Assembly (NCBI RefSeq): GCF_018614575.1
Contig: NZ_JAGGOJ010000013.1
Span: forward strand, 211,146 to 275,145
Origin: Streptomyces sp. ISL-10
GTDB lineage: Bacteria; Actinomycetota; Actinomycetes; Streptomycetales; Streptomycetaceae
Direction: 5' to 3'
DNA length: 64,000 nucleotides
This document shows, in pieces, positions 43,323 to 51,838 of this stretch; position 1 is the stretch's first letter, and each line of letters starts with the position of its first letter. A model generated the notes under the pieces. That model was not told the DNA's origin, did no database searches, and worked only from the letters and a program-made list of their open reading frames with translations. Both the position numbers and the translations under genes were made by a program.

Positions 43323-43911
43323 CCACGTCGCGCGGATAGCGCGCCCGCATCGCGCCGATGCACACGTCGCGCGATGTCGGGCCGCCGAAGCGGAGGCGGT
43401 CGTAGGTGGTGAACGCCGGCTCCAGCGCGTCCAGTTCGTCGATCAGCGCATGGAGCCGTGCCGTCCACCCCGCCGAGCCCGCGTCCGGCTCCGTAGGTGC
43501 CGCCGTGATGGCCGCCGTCAACTGCTCCTTGCGCTGGATCGTGGCCGGGCTCACCGAGTGCAGGCACACGTACTGTCCACTCAGATACGCCTCCCACTCC
43601 CGCCGTCCCACCGACCGGTCGGCCCAGTGCGCCGTGAACCACACCTCCAGGCGGTCGGGCCCGCCCGCCCGTTCCGTCAGCGCGAACAGGTCCCGGGGCA
43701 CCATCTCCGCGCCGTCGGAGCGCAGGTATCCAGGTAGCGGAAGCAGCCCCGCCAGCATCGTCCGGCGTACGGACCCGGGATCGTGTCCCTCGGCCGCGCA
43801 CAGTTCCTCCAGTTCGGCGAACTGTGCGGTGACGTACGCGTCGTCCGCCGGCGTCATCGGGTGGTCGCCGTTGATCCGGCTGAAGTGCTCGGCCAGTTCG
43901 TCCTGGTACAT
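43303..43911 (-). CDS. DUF6058-family protein, 202 aa
   Basis: Soluble protein with PGYLRSDGAEMVPRDLFALTERAGG near residue 60 and WFTAHW...EWEAYLSGQYVCLHSVSPATIQRK near 90-130. This pattern is what I recall for DUF6058, a family annotated as linked to natural-product loci, but no biosynthetic core gene is near here. ATG at 43911 was preferred over the upstream ATG at 43947 because GAGG lies close to it. It overlaps the DUF1266 gene tail to tail by 20 bp. Function unknown. Confidence 0.65.
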   Translation of the reverse strand: MYQDELAEHFSRINGDHPMTPADDAYVTAQFAELEELCAAEGHDPGSVRRTMLAGLLPLPGYLRSDGAEMVPRDLFALTERAGGPDRLEVWFTAHWADRSVGRREWEAYLSGQYVCLHSVSPATIQRKEQLTAAITAAPTEPDAGSAGWTARLHALIDELDALEPAFTTYDRLRFGGPTSRDVCIGAMRARYPRDVAIATES

Positions 43912-43996
43912 GGGACCTCGTTCCTCGTGAGATGCCGTCGTCCCCATGCTGGACGCGCGTCCCTTCGGTCCCGGCCGAACCGTCCCCGCCGCCTTC

Positions 43997-44773
43997 TCAG
44001 ACCAGTCCCTGAAGATGCTCCCGCCCCGCAGCCAGCAGCCCCGGCAACTCCGCCGCCTTCTCGTACCAGCGCTTCTCGTACTCCCAGCACACCCAGCCCT
44101 CCGGGTCCGCCAACGACAGACACTCGGCGAGCGGCAACAGGCCCGTGCCGAGCGGGACCGGGGTCAGATCGTCCCGCGAAGCCACGTCCTTGACCTGGAC
44201 GTACCCGAGGAACGGGCTCAGGCTGGCATGTGTCGCGCGGGGGGACTCGCCCCCGAGCCACGGGTGCATCACGTCCCACAGTGCCCCCGCGTGCTTGTGA
44301 CCGACCGTGCCGAGGACGCGGGAGACATCGGCGCCCGTGCGGTGGGAGTCGTGCGTCTCCAGCAGGATGCGTACGCCCGCGCTCGCCGCGGTCTCCGCGG
44401 CCGCGCCAAGCCGTCGGGCCGCGATCGCGTCGGCCTCGGACGGGTCCTGGTCGCCGCCGCCGGGGAAGACCCGGACGAACGGGGCCCCCAGGTCGCCGGC
44501 CAGGCGGACCAACTGGTCGAGCTCCCGCAGGACGGGACCGTCATCACCGGCGGCCGCGACCCGCGCATATCCGGCGACTCCCAGGATCTCGACACCCGCG
44601 TCCTCGAACTCCCTCACCACCGCCTGTCGTTCGGGCGTGCTCAGGTCCAGATGCACCGGCTCCTCCGGGTGTGTGCGCAGCTCCACACCCTGGTATCCGG
44701 TCCGGGTGGCGAGCGCGGCCACATCCGCTACGGGCATCCCCGGCACTCCGAGGGTCGAGAAGGCGAACTTCAT
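43997..44773 (-). CDS. Sugar phosphate isomerase/epimerase (AP-endonuclease-2 fold), 258 aa
   Basis: Xylose-isomerase-like TIM barrel, probably acting on a sugar or inositol derivative. Visible metal-site candidates are Glu in ILLETHDSH, Asp/His in GALWDVMHPW, Lys/Asp in YVQVKDVAS and Glu in WVCWEYEKRW. Length is typical. Its start overlaps the stop of the MarR-GNAT gene by 4 bp (ATGA), so both form one operon behind the palindromic operator at 45734-45764. The substrate is unknown. The ribosome site GGAAGGA lies upstream. Confidence 0.85.
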   Translation of the reverse strand: MKFAFSTLGVPGMPVADVAALATRTGYQGVELRTHPEEPVHLDLSTPERQAVVREFEDAGVEILGVAGYARVAAAGDDGPVLRELDQLVRLAGDLGAPFVRVFPGGGDQDPSEADAIAARRLGAAAETAASAGVRILLETHDSHRTGADVSRVLGTVGHKHAGALWDVMHPWLGGESPRATHASLSPFLGYVQVKDVASRDDLTPVPLGTGLLPLAECLSLADPEGWVCWEYEKRWYEKAAELPGLLAAGREHLQGLV

Positions 44774-45720
44774 GAGGTCTGTCCTTCCTGCAGGGGCGCT
44801 TCTTGCAGAGGCAGCCGCCAGTCCTGGCCGACCAGATCCGCCCCGTACGAGTGATGCGGCTTCTCGGCGACGAGCGTGAACCCGGTCCGCTGGTATATCC
44901 GGCGGGCGCCGTCCAGCACATCGTTGGTCCACAACACCATCTCCCGGTACCCCGCAGTGCGCGCGAAATCCACGGCCGTGCGCACGAGCCGGTCGCCCAG
45001 GCCGTGTCCGCGGGCCTCCGGCTCGACGAGCAGCAGGCGCAGCCGCGCGGTGGCCGGGGCATCGGCCCGCACGCACATCACGGACCCCACCGGACGGCCG
45101 TCCGACTCGGCGATCCACACCCGCTCCCGCTGTGGGTCATGATCCTGCGCGAAGTCGGCGACGATCCTCGCGACGAGACCTTCGAACTCGGTGGTCCACC
45201 CGTACTCCGCCGCGTACAGCGCGCCGTGACGCTGCACTATCCACCCCAGCTCACCAGGGCAAGGATCGCGGAGGACTGGCTGCGCGACACGGTCGGTCCG
45301 GGTACCGGCCAGCACCTCGCGGACGGTGCGCATCGCCTCGGCGAGCCGCTCACGCTCCCGCTCCGGCACCCCCTCCAGCAGCGCCCCGACGGCCCGTCGC
45401 GACCGCTCGTCCAGCACGGCCGCGGCCTCCCGCCCGCGCGGGGTGAGCGTGATCCGCTGCCGCCGCGGATCAGTCTCGGACGGCGCCCGCTCCACCAGCT
45501 CGTCCCGCTCGAACTTGCCGAGGAGCCGGCTCAGATACCCCGCGTCGAGCGACAGCTCCGTCCGCAGATCGGCGGCGTCGGTACGGGGGCTGTGGGCGAG
45601 CTCGTACAGCACACGCGACTCGGTGAGCGTGTACGGCGTGTAGAGGTGCTTGCCGTAGTCGAGTGCGCCGATGACGTTGGTGTAGAAGCGGTTGAAGGCA
45701 CGGACTTCGTGGACGGACAT
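44770..45720 (-). CDS. MarR-GNAT fusion regulator/acetyltransferase, 316 aa
   Basis: Residues 1-145 are a MarR winged HTH (LTESRVLYELAHSPRTDAADLRTELSLDAGYLSRLLGKFE, DPRRQRITLTPRG). Residues 150-310 are a GNAT domain with the CoA-binding EARGHGLGDRLV and the closing IYQRTGFTLVAEKPH. Such fusions are common in actinobacteria; the acetylated substrate is unknown. It is the first gene of a two-gene operon with a sugar isomerase. A perfect 31-bp palindrome begins 14 bp upstream of the ATG, so it is very likely autoregulated. Confidence 0.9.
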   Translation of the reverse strand: MSVHEVRAFNRFYTNVIGALDYGKHLYTPYTLTESRVLYELAHSPRTDAADLRTELSLDAGYLSRLLGKFERDELVERAPSETDPRRQRITLTPRGREAAAVLDERSRRAVGALLEGVPERERERLAEAMRTVREVLAGTRTDRVAQPVLRDPCPGELGWIVQRHGALYAAEYGWTTEFEGLVARIVADFAQDHDPQRERVWIAESDGRPVGSVMCVRADAPATARLRLLLVEPEARGHGLGDRLVRTAVDFARTAGYREMVLWTNDVLDGARRIYQRTGFTLVAEKPHHSYGADLVGQDWRLPLQEAPLQEGQTS

Positions 45721-45733
45721 GGCGGCCTCCAGA

Positions 45734-45764
45734 GGCTTACCTTTGACTCAGTCAAAGGTAAGCC
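45734..45764. promoter_or_regulatory. Perfect 31-bp palindromic operator of the MarR-GNAT operon
   Basis: Arms GGCTTACCTTTGACT (45734-45748) and AGTCAAAGGTAAGCC (45750-45764) match without error around a single C. It lies 14-44 bp upstream of the MarR-GNAT start and overlaps where the promoter should be. The symmetric site suits a MarR dimer that represses its own operon. Confidence 0.88.
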
Positions 45765-45809
45765 TTGCGGTCTCGCCCCCACAAGGGCCATCACCCCATC
45801 GTGTATTCC

Positions 45810-46064
45810 TCACCGTCGTGGCCGTCCGCGCCAGGTCGTGAACAGACCTCCGCCGACTCCCGTCACCGCCGCGAACGCCTCCGGACCGGCCGCGGCGTAG
45901 ACGACGGTGGCGAGCGTGATCAGGCAGAGGAGGGCGATGAGTTCGAGAACGCTGTTGCCGGTACCGCCGCCGGTACCGCCGCCGGTGTCGACGCCTGCAC
46001 TGCGTTCGGCGCGTTCGGCGCTGCCGGTGGAACTGTCCGGGCTGCTGTTCGTCGTGTTCGTCAT
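45810..46064 (-). CDS. Small hypothetical membrane protein, 84 aa
   Basis: Ser/Thr/Asn-rich head with a Gly/Thr repeat (GGGTGGGTGN, from tandem GGTACCGCCGCC DNA) followed by one long hydrophobic helix (about 40-62) and a possible second one, with a basic end (TTWRGRPRR). No family is recognised. ATG at 46064. It is short, and its coding status rests mainly on the membrane helix and tidy end charges. It is divergent from the HTH gene at 46192. Confidence 0.5.
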   Translation of the reverse strand: MTNTTNSSPDSSTGSAERAERSAGVDTGGGTGGGTGNSVLELIALLCLITLATVVYAAAGPEAFAAVTGVGGGLFTTWRGRPRR

Positions 46065-46191
46065 GGATCCAGTGCAACGGGGCCCCCAGCCCGCGCCTGT
46101 TCGGCACGAACGAACCCGCAGACCGCCGGACGTCCGGCAATGTTCCGTCATGTACGGCGCCGTCCCGGAGTGCGGAATCTAGCCTGGTCCT

Positions 46192-46629
46192 GTGGCACAG
46201 GAAGACGACGAACTGACCCGGGCCCGTGGGGAGCTGGCCCGTGACCTCGTGATCCTGCGCATCGAGAACGGCAACCCCTCACTACGCGTCATCGAGCGTC
46301 ATGCCCCTGCCGGTCGGTCGCTGTCCGCCTCGGCCGTGAGCGAGGTGCTCAACGGCAAACGCCTGCCCGGTCTGGACTTCCTGATGGCGCTGGTGCAAAC
46401 CCTGATCGCGCACGGAAACGGCGGGCGTCCCGTGCCGCGACGGGACCCTCGGCTCGACGCCTGGCGCGCACGCTGGCGTGACTTACAACTCCTCCAGAGC
46501 ACCGGCAGGTCGAGGGCACCCGACAGGCGACGCCCCGCAACCGCGGAGCCGGCCGTCGAAGCCGCCCGGATTCCCGATGGACTCTCCCGCCCGACGATCC
46601 GGCCCTCGATTCCCTCGCCGCTCCTGTAG
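46192..46629 (+). CDS. XRE-like helix-turn-helix protein, 145 aa (possibly the N-part of a larger gene)
   Basis: The first ~85 residues are a Streptomyces-type XRE domain: RGELARDLVILRIENGNPSLRVIERHA, then ASAVSEVLNGKRLPGLDFLMALVQTL as recognition helix and beyond. A linker with DAWRARWRDLQLL follows, and the last ~40 residues look like non-native, Arg/Pro-rich read-through. In the -1 frame, coding-like sequence RWTLPPDDPALDSLAAPVAD starts near 46587, before this stop, and leads into the Rossmann-TPR gene. The two may be one gene split by a frameshift. GTG start at 46192. Confidence 0.7.
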   Translation: MAQEDDELTRARGELARDLVILRIENGNPSLRVIERHAPAGRSLSASAVSEVLNGKRLPGLDFLMALVQTLIAHGNGGRPVPRRDPRLDAWRARWRDLQLLQSTGRSRAPDRRRPATAEPAVEAARIPDGLSRPTIRPSIPSPLL

Positions 46630-48003
46630 CCGACCCCGACGTCGCGTCCCAGGGCGCGGTACGCGTCTTCGTTGCCATGCCCGGCTCCACCATGGGCGAG
46701 ACGGCCGGCTGGTCGAGCATCCCGGAGATCAGGAGACGCCTCCTCGAACCCGTCGTCGCGCGCATCGGTCGCGAGGTGGGGCGTCCCGCGTTCCTCGTCG
46801 TCGAGAAAGATAAGACGGCGACGGGGGCCGTCCACCGGTCCATGTTCGCCGAGGCACTCGAAGCCGACGTCTACATCGCCGATCTGACCGGTGGCAACGC
46901 CAACGTCTACCTGGAACTGGGAGTGCGGTGGGCGCTGCGCGACGGCGTCACCATCCCCATCTGCCAGGACATCGGGGACGTACGGTTCAACGCGTCATCC
47001 AGCCGGGTCATTCCGTACGGCCCGATGCCCGACGAACTGGACGAGGCCATCCGCCAGATCGCGGAGGCCGCCGTGAGCGGGCTTCGCATCCCCTCGCGCG
47101 TGGACAGTCCCGTACGCGAAGGTGCGGCGCTCGTCGTCGTGGAACGCGCCGAACAGGAAGCGTTGCGGGAGGAGATACGGACACTGCGCGAAAAGCAGGG
47201 CGAGGACCTGATCGAGGCGGCCCTGAAGAACCCGCCGGGGGACCGCCGCGTCGAGTTGCTCCAGGCGGCCGCCCTCCGCAACCCGGCGAGTTGGCGGGCG
47301 TACTTCGAACTCGGTGTCGCCCTGCGCGGACAGGGCCGGTACGACGAGGCGGAGGAGTCGCTGCGGACGGCCGTCACGCTCAAGGACGATCTCGCGCCCG
47401 GGTGGCGGGAGATCGGACTCACGCTGAGCAAGAGGGGCGAACGGCACGAGGCCGCGATCGAGGCGTTCGACCGGGCGCTCGCCCTCGACGGCGACGACGC
47501 CGAGACCTGGGCGACCCTCGGCGGCCTGCACCGGCGGCGCGCCCGCGGTCCTGACGGCCTCGACGCCGACGCACTGGAACGGTCCCTGGCGTGCTACCAG
47601 CGGGCGAGCCGTCTCAGCGGGAACAGCACCTACCCGCTGATGAACGTGGCCAGGGTCGAGCTCCTGCTGACCGGTCTGCGCGGCGGGGACACCGGCCAGG
47701 TCGTCGAGCGTTTCGCGCAGCTGAACCACCTGGCGCTGTTCACCGTGCACGACTGTGGCGAGAGCGACCCCTGGGCGTTGTTCGACCTCGCGGACTCGCT
47801 GCTGCTCCGGCCGCGGACCGGAGGGCCTGGTGGCGCTGCGCAAGGGAATCGCGCTGGTTCCCCGGGAGGAACGGGCAGCGGTCCTGATGTCGGTGGCCGA
47901 GCCGCTGCGGGACATGCTGTCGGTCGAGGGCCTGCTCGCGCCGGAGACGGCGGCCGGGGTACGCGAGGCGACGGAGGAGTGCCTGCGGACGGCGACCGTG
48001 TAG
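46630..48003 (+). pseudogene. Rossmann-like (nucleotide-hydrolase/TIR-like) + TPR gene with frame changes
   Basis: The frame holds VRVFVAMPGSTMGE as beta-1, then ALEADVYIADLTGGNANVYL and ELGVRWALRDGVTIPI, a pattern seen in nucleoside 2-deoxyribosyltransferase and TIR-like domains, followed by three or more TPR helices (FELGVALRGQGRYDEAEESL, TLSKRGERHEAAIEAFDRAL). No ATG/GTG precedes beta-1; the first ATG at 46677 would cut it off. Near 47815 the frame shifts: EGLVALRKGIALVPREER continues in the frame of the upstream HTH gene and ends at 48003. It is either one HTH-Rossmann-TPR gene with two compensating frame changes, or a decayed gene. Confidence 0.6.
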
Positions 48004-48155
48004 CCGGTCCAGGTGCCTCGGTGTGCCGGGCGCGCAGCGCTCACCGGGACGCCGACCACGTAGTCGTGAGCGCTCCGGGCCGCGAGGCGCCCCTCAGTGT
48101 GCCGGGCGCCCAGCGCTCGCCCGCGTCGCCCTTCTCACATCACCGTCCCGGTGTC

Positions 48156-48211
48156 GCCGCTCCCACGTCACCGCCCCTGCGCCGCCGCTCCCACGTCACC
48201 GCCCCTGCGCC
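48156..48211. repeat. Two perfect 28-bp direct repeats
   Basis: A unit beginning GCCGCTCCCACGTCACCGCC occurs at 48156-48183 and 48184-48211, with a decayed partial copy before and after. It lies between the Rossmann-TPR gene and the LacI gene. No gene is seen in 48004-48242. Confidence 0.75.
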
Positions 48212-48242
48212 GCCGCTCACCCGGACGCCGCCGCCCCTCGCC

Positions 48243-49385
48243 TCACCGCCCCGGCGCCGCCGTCGAGTCGCGCACCATCAGCTCCGCCGCGATCGTCGCG
48301 ATGCCTCCCGGCGGCGGTGCCTCTTTGCCCATCGCCAGCCGCCCCGCCCGCGCCCCCGCCTCGAACAGGGGCAGCCGCACCGTCGTCAGCGCCGGCACCG
48401 CGTCGATCGAGAACGGCAGGTCGTCGAAGCCCGCCACCGAGATGTCGTCCGGGATGCGCAGCCCCTGGTCGCGCAGCGCCGCGCAGGCGCCCAGCGCCAC
48501 TGTGTCGTTCGCGGCCACGACGGCTGTCAGCGAGGGCTCCCGCCGCAGCAGTTCGAGGGTGGCCTCGTAACCCGAGCGCCGGTCGTACGGTCCGTGCACC
48601 GTCAGCCGGTCCTGGTCCGCGTCGCCGCTGGCTGATCCGTCCCCCGCCCCGTCTGCCGCCCCGTGCGCCGATTCGCCCGCCGATCCGTCCCCCGCACCGC
48701 GCGCCAGGCCCGCCGCGGCCATCGCCGCCCGGTGGCCCTCCAGCCGGTGGCGGGTCGTCGTGCGCTCCACGGGCCCGGCGACGTAACCGATCCGCCGGTG
48801 CCCGAGCGAGATAAGGTGCTCGGTCAGGCGCCGCGCTCCACCGCGGTTGTCGAAGGCGAGCGACGCCAGGATCGCGTCGCTGCCGGGCAGCGGGGGCCGC
48901 CCGCAGAGCACCACTCGCGTCCCCGCGTCCGCGAGCTTCGTCAGCTTGGTGCTCATCGCCGCGATGTGTTCGGGGTCCTCGATCGCGCCGCCGGTCAGCA
49001 CCACGGCCGCGGCCCGCTGGCGCTGGAGCAGCGTCAGGTAGGTGAGCTCACGCTCCGGGGAGCCGCCGGTGTTGCACACCACGGCCAGCTTCTCGCCACC
49101 GGCCCGCCCCGAACCCTCCTGCCCGCCGATCTCGGTCTGGGCGGCACCGGCCATGATCCCGAAGAAGGGGTCGGCGATGTCGTTGACCAGGATGCCGACC
49201 AGGTCGGAGGTCGCGGCGGCGAGCGAGCTCGCGGGGCCGTTCAGCACGTAGTCGAGTTCGTCGACCGCCCGCAGCACCCGCTCGCGGGTGGACGTCGCGA
49301 CCGGGTAGTTGCCGTTCAACACGCGGGACACGGTCGCCGGGGACACCCGGGCGCGCGCCGCCACATCCGCCAGGGTGACTGTCAT
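48243..49385 (-). CDS. LacI-family transcriptional regulator, 380 aa
   Basis: N-terminal LacI HTH (VTLADVAARARVSPATVSRVLNG, hinge YVLNGPASSLAAATSD) and a periplasmic-binding-like sugar domain (about 60-375). An insertion of ~35 residues rich in Gly, Ala, Asp and Ser (about 225-260: GAGDGSAGESAHGAADGAGD) interrupts the C-subdomain just before the DRLTVHGPYDRRSGYEA helix; it is in-frame and low complexity. It is divergent from the oxidoreductase-DUF993-isomerase operon and has an 18-bp operator between, so it most likely represses that operon. Confidence 0.92.
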   Translation of the reverse strand: MTVTLADVAARARVSPATVSRVLNGNYPVATSTRERVLRAVDELDYVLNGPASSLAAATSDLVGILVNDIADPFFGIMAGAAQTEIGGQEGSGRAGGEKLAVVCNTGGSPERELTYLTLLQRQRAAAVVLTGGAIEDPEHIAAMSTKLTKLADAGTRVVLCGRPPLPGSDAILASLAFDNRGGARRLTEHLISLGHRRIGYVAGPVERTTTRHRLEGHRAAMAAAGLARGAGDGSAGESAHGAADGAGDGSASGDADQDRLTVHGPYDRRSGYEATLELLRREPSLTAVVAANDTVALGACAALRDQGLRIPDDISVAGFDDLPFSIDAVPALTTVRLPLFEAGARAGRLAMGKEAPPPGGIATIAAELMVRDSTAAPGR

Positions 49386-49454
49386 CGCTTCCTCCGCAGG
49401 AGATGGACCGGCCCCCTTGTCCGGGCCGCTGTCGGCAGGCTAGCTTCATACCGC

Positions 49455-49472
49455 GTAGAAAGCGCTTGCTAC
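49455..49472. promoter_or_regulatory. LacI-type operator in the divergent gap
   Basis: GTAGAAAGCGCTTGCTAC is an 18-bp palindrome with one mismatched pair and the central CG step typical of LacI-family sites. It lies 52 bp upstream of the oxidoreductase GTG and 70 bp upstream of the LacI start, placed to control both directions. Confidence 0.82.
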
Positions 49473-49523
49473 GCCCATATCGAGGGATCTCGGGAAAACC
49501 GAGAGGAACAGGGAGGTACCTTC

Positions 49524-50675
49524 GTGACACGCAGGACAGTGCGGATCGCCATGAACGGCGTCACCGGACGGATGGGCTACCGCCAGCACCTGGTCCGTTC
49601 CCTCCTTGCGATCCGCGAGCAGGGCGGCCTCGACCTCGCGGACGGCGACGTCCTGTGGCCCGAGCTCGTCCTCGTCGGCCGCCGCGAGCATGCGCTGCGC
49701 GCCATCGCCGACCGGCACGCACTGACGGAGACCTCCACCGACCTGGACGCGGTCCTCGCAGACGACACGATCGACGTCTACTTCGACGCCCAAATCACCT
49801 CCGCCCGCGTCGAGGCGCTGAAGAAGGCCATCGCCGCGGGCAAGCACATCTACACCGAGAAGCCCACCGCCACCGACCTCGCGGGCGCCCTCGAATTGGC
49901 CCGCCTCGCCGCCGCCGCAGGCATCAAGCACGGCGTCGTCCAGGACAAGATCTTTCTGCCGGGCCTGCTCAAGCTGAAGCGCCTGATCGACGGCGGCTTC
50001 TTCGGCGAGGTCCTCTCCGTGCGCGGCGAGTTCGGCTACTGGGTCTTCGAGGGCGACTGGCAGGAGGCCCAGCGGCCGTCGTGGAACTACCGCGCCGAGG
50101 ACGGCGGCGGCATCGTCGTCGACATGTTCCCGCACTGGGAGTACGTGCTTAACGAGCTGTTCGGTCGCGTCACCTCCGTCACCGCGCAGGTCGCCACGCA
50201 CATCCCACGCCGCTGGGACGAGGACGGCAAGCCGTACGAGGCGACCGCCGACGACGCCGCGTACGGCATCTTCCAACTGGAGGGCGGCGCGATCGCCCAG
50301 ATCAACTCCTCCTGGACCGTACGCGTCAACCGCGACGAGCTGGTGGAGTTCCAGGTCGACGGCACCCACGGTTCGGCGGTCGCGGGCCTGCGCAACTGCC
50401 GCGTCCAGCACCGCTCCGCCACCCCGAAGCCGGTGTGGAACCCGGACCTGCCCGTCACCGAGCCCTTCCGCGACCAGTGGCAGGAGATCCCGGACAACGC
50501 GGAGTTCGACAACGGCTTCAAGGCCCAGTGGGAGCTGTTCCTGCGCCATGTCGCGCTGGACGAGCCGTATCACTGGGACCTGCTGGCCGGCGCGCGCGGC
50601 GTGCAGCTCGCCGAACTCGGCCTGCGCTCCTGCGCGGAAGGCCGTCGCCTCGACGTACCGGAGCTGGCGCTGTGA
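49524..50675 (+). CDS. Gfo/Idh/MocA-family dehydrogenase, 383 aa
   Basis: NAD(P)-binding Rossmann half at the start (RIAMNGVTGRMGYRQHLVRSL; the MNGVTGRMG loop is the dinucleotide-binding turn), then the EKP motif in HIYTEKPTATD (about residue 112) whose Lys is the usual catalytic residue, and a C-terminal alpha/beta substrate domain. It probably oxidises a sugar or cyclitol. Length is typical. GTG at 49524 has GGGAGG upstream. First gene of a LacI-controlled three-gene operon; its stop overlaps the DUF993 start by 4 bp. Confidence 0.9.
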   Translation: MTRRTVRIAMNGVTGRMGYRQHLVRSLLAIREQGGLDLADGDVLWPELVLVGRREHALRAIADRHALTETSTDLDAVLADDTIDVYFDAQITSARVEALKKAIAAGKHIYTEKPTATDLAGALELARLAAAAGIKHGVVQDKIFLPGLLKLKRLIDGGFFGEVLSVRGEFGYWVFEGDWQEAQRPSWNYRAEDGGGIVVDMFPHWEYVLNELFGRVTSVTAQVATHIPRRWDEDGKPYEATADDAAYGIFQLEGGAIAQINSSWTVRVNRDELVEFQVDGTHGSAVAGLRNCRVQHRSATPKPVWNPDLPVTEPFRDQWQEIPDNAEFDNGFKAQWELFLRHVALDEPYHWDLLAGARGVQLAELGLRSCAEGRRLDVPELAL

Positions 50676-51838
50676 CGATCCGACTCCCTGCCGCTGACGG
50701 CACACTCCGCGCGTACGCCCCTCGCACGGAGCCGCGGTGCTTCACGCCCGGCGCGCCGCTCACCTCCCGTACGGTCTTCTCCGCCGCCCATGTGGTGGCC
50801 GCCCCATACGCCGACACCACCCCCGACTCCGCCGCCGTCGTCGACTGGGACGCCACTCTCGCCTTCCGCCGCCACCTGTGGTCGCACGGCCTGGGCGTCG
50901 CGGAGGCGATGGACACCGCGCAGCGTGGAATGGGCCTGGACTGGGCGGGCGCGGCGGCGTTGATCCGCCGCTCGGCGGCCGAGGCGAAGGCGGTCGGCGG
51001 CGCGATCGCGTGCGGTGTGGGCACGGACCAGCTGACCGGACCCGTGCCCTTGGACTCTGTCCGGGCGGCGTACGAGGAACAGCTCGCGCTCGTCGAGTCC
51101 ACCGGCGCGCAGGCGATCCTGATGGCCTCCCGCGCCCTCGCGGCAACGGCCCGCACCTGCGACGACTACCTCTCCGTCTACTCCCACCTGCTGCGCCAGG
51201 CGTCGGAGCCGGTGATCCTGCACTGGCTGGGCCCGATGTTCGACCCGGCGTTGGAGGGCTACTGGGGTTCCACCGATCTCGACCAGGCCACCTCCGTCTT
51301 CCTCGACGTGATCGCGGCCCACCCCGACAAGGTCGACGGCATCAAGGTCTCGCTCCTCGACGCGCAGCGGGAGGTCGACCTGCGCCGGCGCCTACCGCAG
51401 GGCGTGCGCTGCTACACGGGCGACGACTTCAACTACCCGGAACTGATCGCGGGCGAGGAACCGTCGGCGGGAGGACGCTTCAGCCACGCGCTGCTCGGCA
51501 TCTTCGACCCGCTGGGCCCGCTGGCGGCTGAGGCGGTACGGATCCTGGACACCGGCGACGTGGGAGGGTTCCGCAAACTCCTCGACCCCACGGTCGAACT
51601 CTCACGCCACCTCTTCCAGCCCCCGACCCGCTTCTACAAGACGGGTGTCGTCTTCCTGGCCTGGCTGTCCGGCCACCAGTCGCACTTCTCGATGGTCGGC
51701 GGCCTGCAGTCCGCGCGCTCGCTGCCACACCTTGCCCGGGCGTACGAACTGGCCGACGGCCTCGGCCTGTTCCCGGACCCCGCGCTGGCCGAGTCCCGCA
51801 TGAAGTCCCTGCTGACGGTCTACGGAGTCCCGCAGTGA
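50672..51838 (+). CDS. DUF993 (dihydrodipicolinate-synthase-like) protein, 388 aa
   Basis: Aldolase-superfamily TIM barrel typical of DUF993 proteins. The start has FTPGAPLTSRTVFSAAHVVA; mid-barrel HWLGPMFDPALEGYWGSTDL and DKVDGIKVSLLDAQREVDLRR, whose Lys in GIKVSLLD is in the position of the Schiff-base Lys of DapA relatives. It might cleave a keto-sugar acid made by the preceding dehydrogenase. The reaction is not known. It overlaps both neighbours by 4 bp (GTGA), so it is tightly coupled. Confidence 0.85.
   Translation: MTIRLPAADGTLRAYAPRTEPRCFTPGAPLTSRTVFSAAHVVAAPYADTTPDSAAVVDWDATLAFRRHLWSHGLGVAEAMDTAQRGMGLDWAGAAALIRRSAAEAKAVGGAIACGVGTDQLTGPVPLDSVRAAYEEQLALVESTGAQAILMASRALAATARTCDDYLSVYSHLLRQASEPVILHWLGPMFDPALEGYWGSTDLDQATSVFLDVIAAHPDKVDGIKVSLLDAQREVDLRRRLPQGVRCYTGDDFNYPELIAGEEPSAGGRFSHALLGIFDPLGPLAAEAVRILDTGDVGGFRKLLDPTVELSRHLFQPPTRFYKTGVVFLAWLSGHQSHFSMVGGLQSARSLPHLARAYELADGLGLFPDPALAESRMKSLLTVYGVPQ

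Noticed and set aside
43303..43911. Natural-product cluster suggested by the DUF6058 gene
   Set aside because: No PKS, NRPS, terpene, RiPP or tailoring core genes are in the surrounding 20 kb.
46677..48635. 652-residue open frame running past 48003
   Set aside because: After about 47815 the sequence turns to Gly/Arg/Pro-rich noise, while the natural C-terminus is in another frame ending at 48003.
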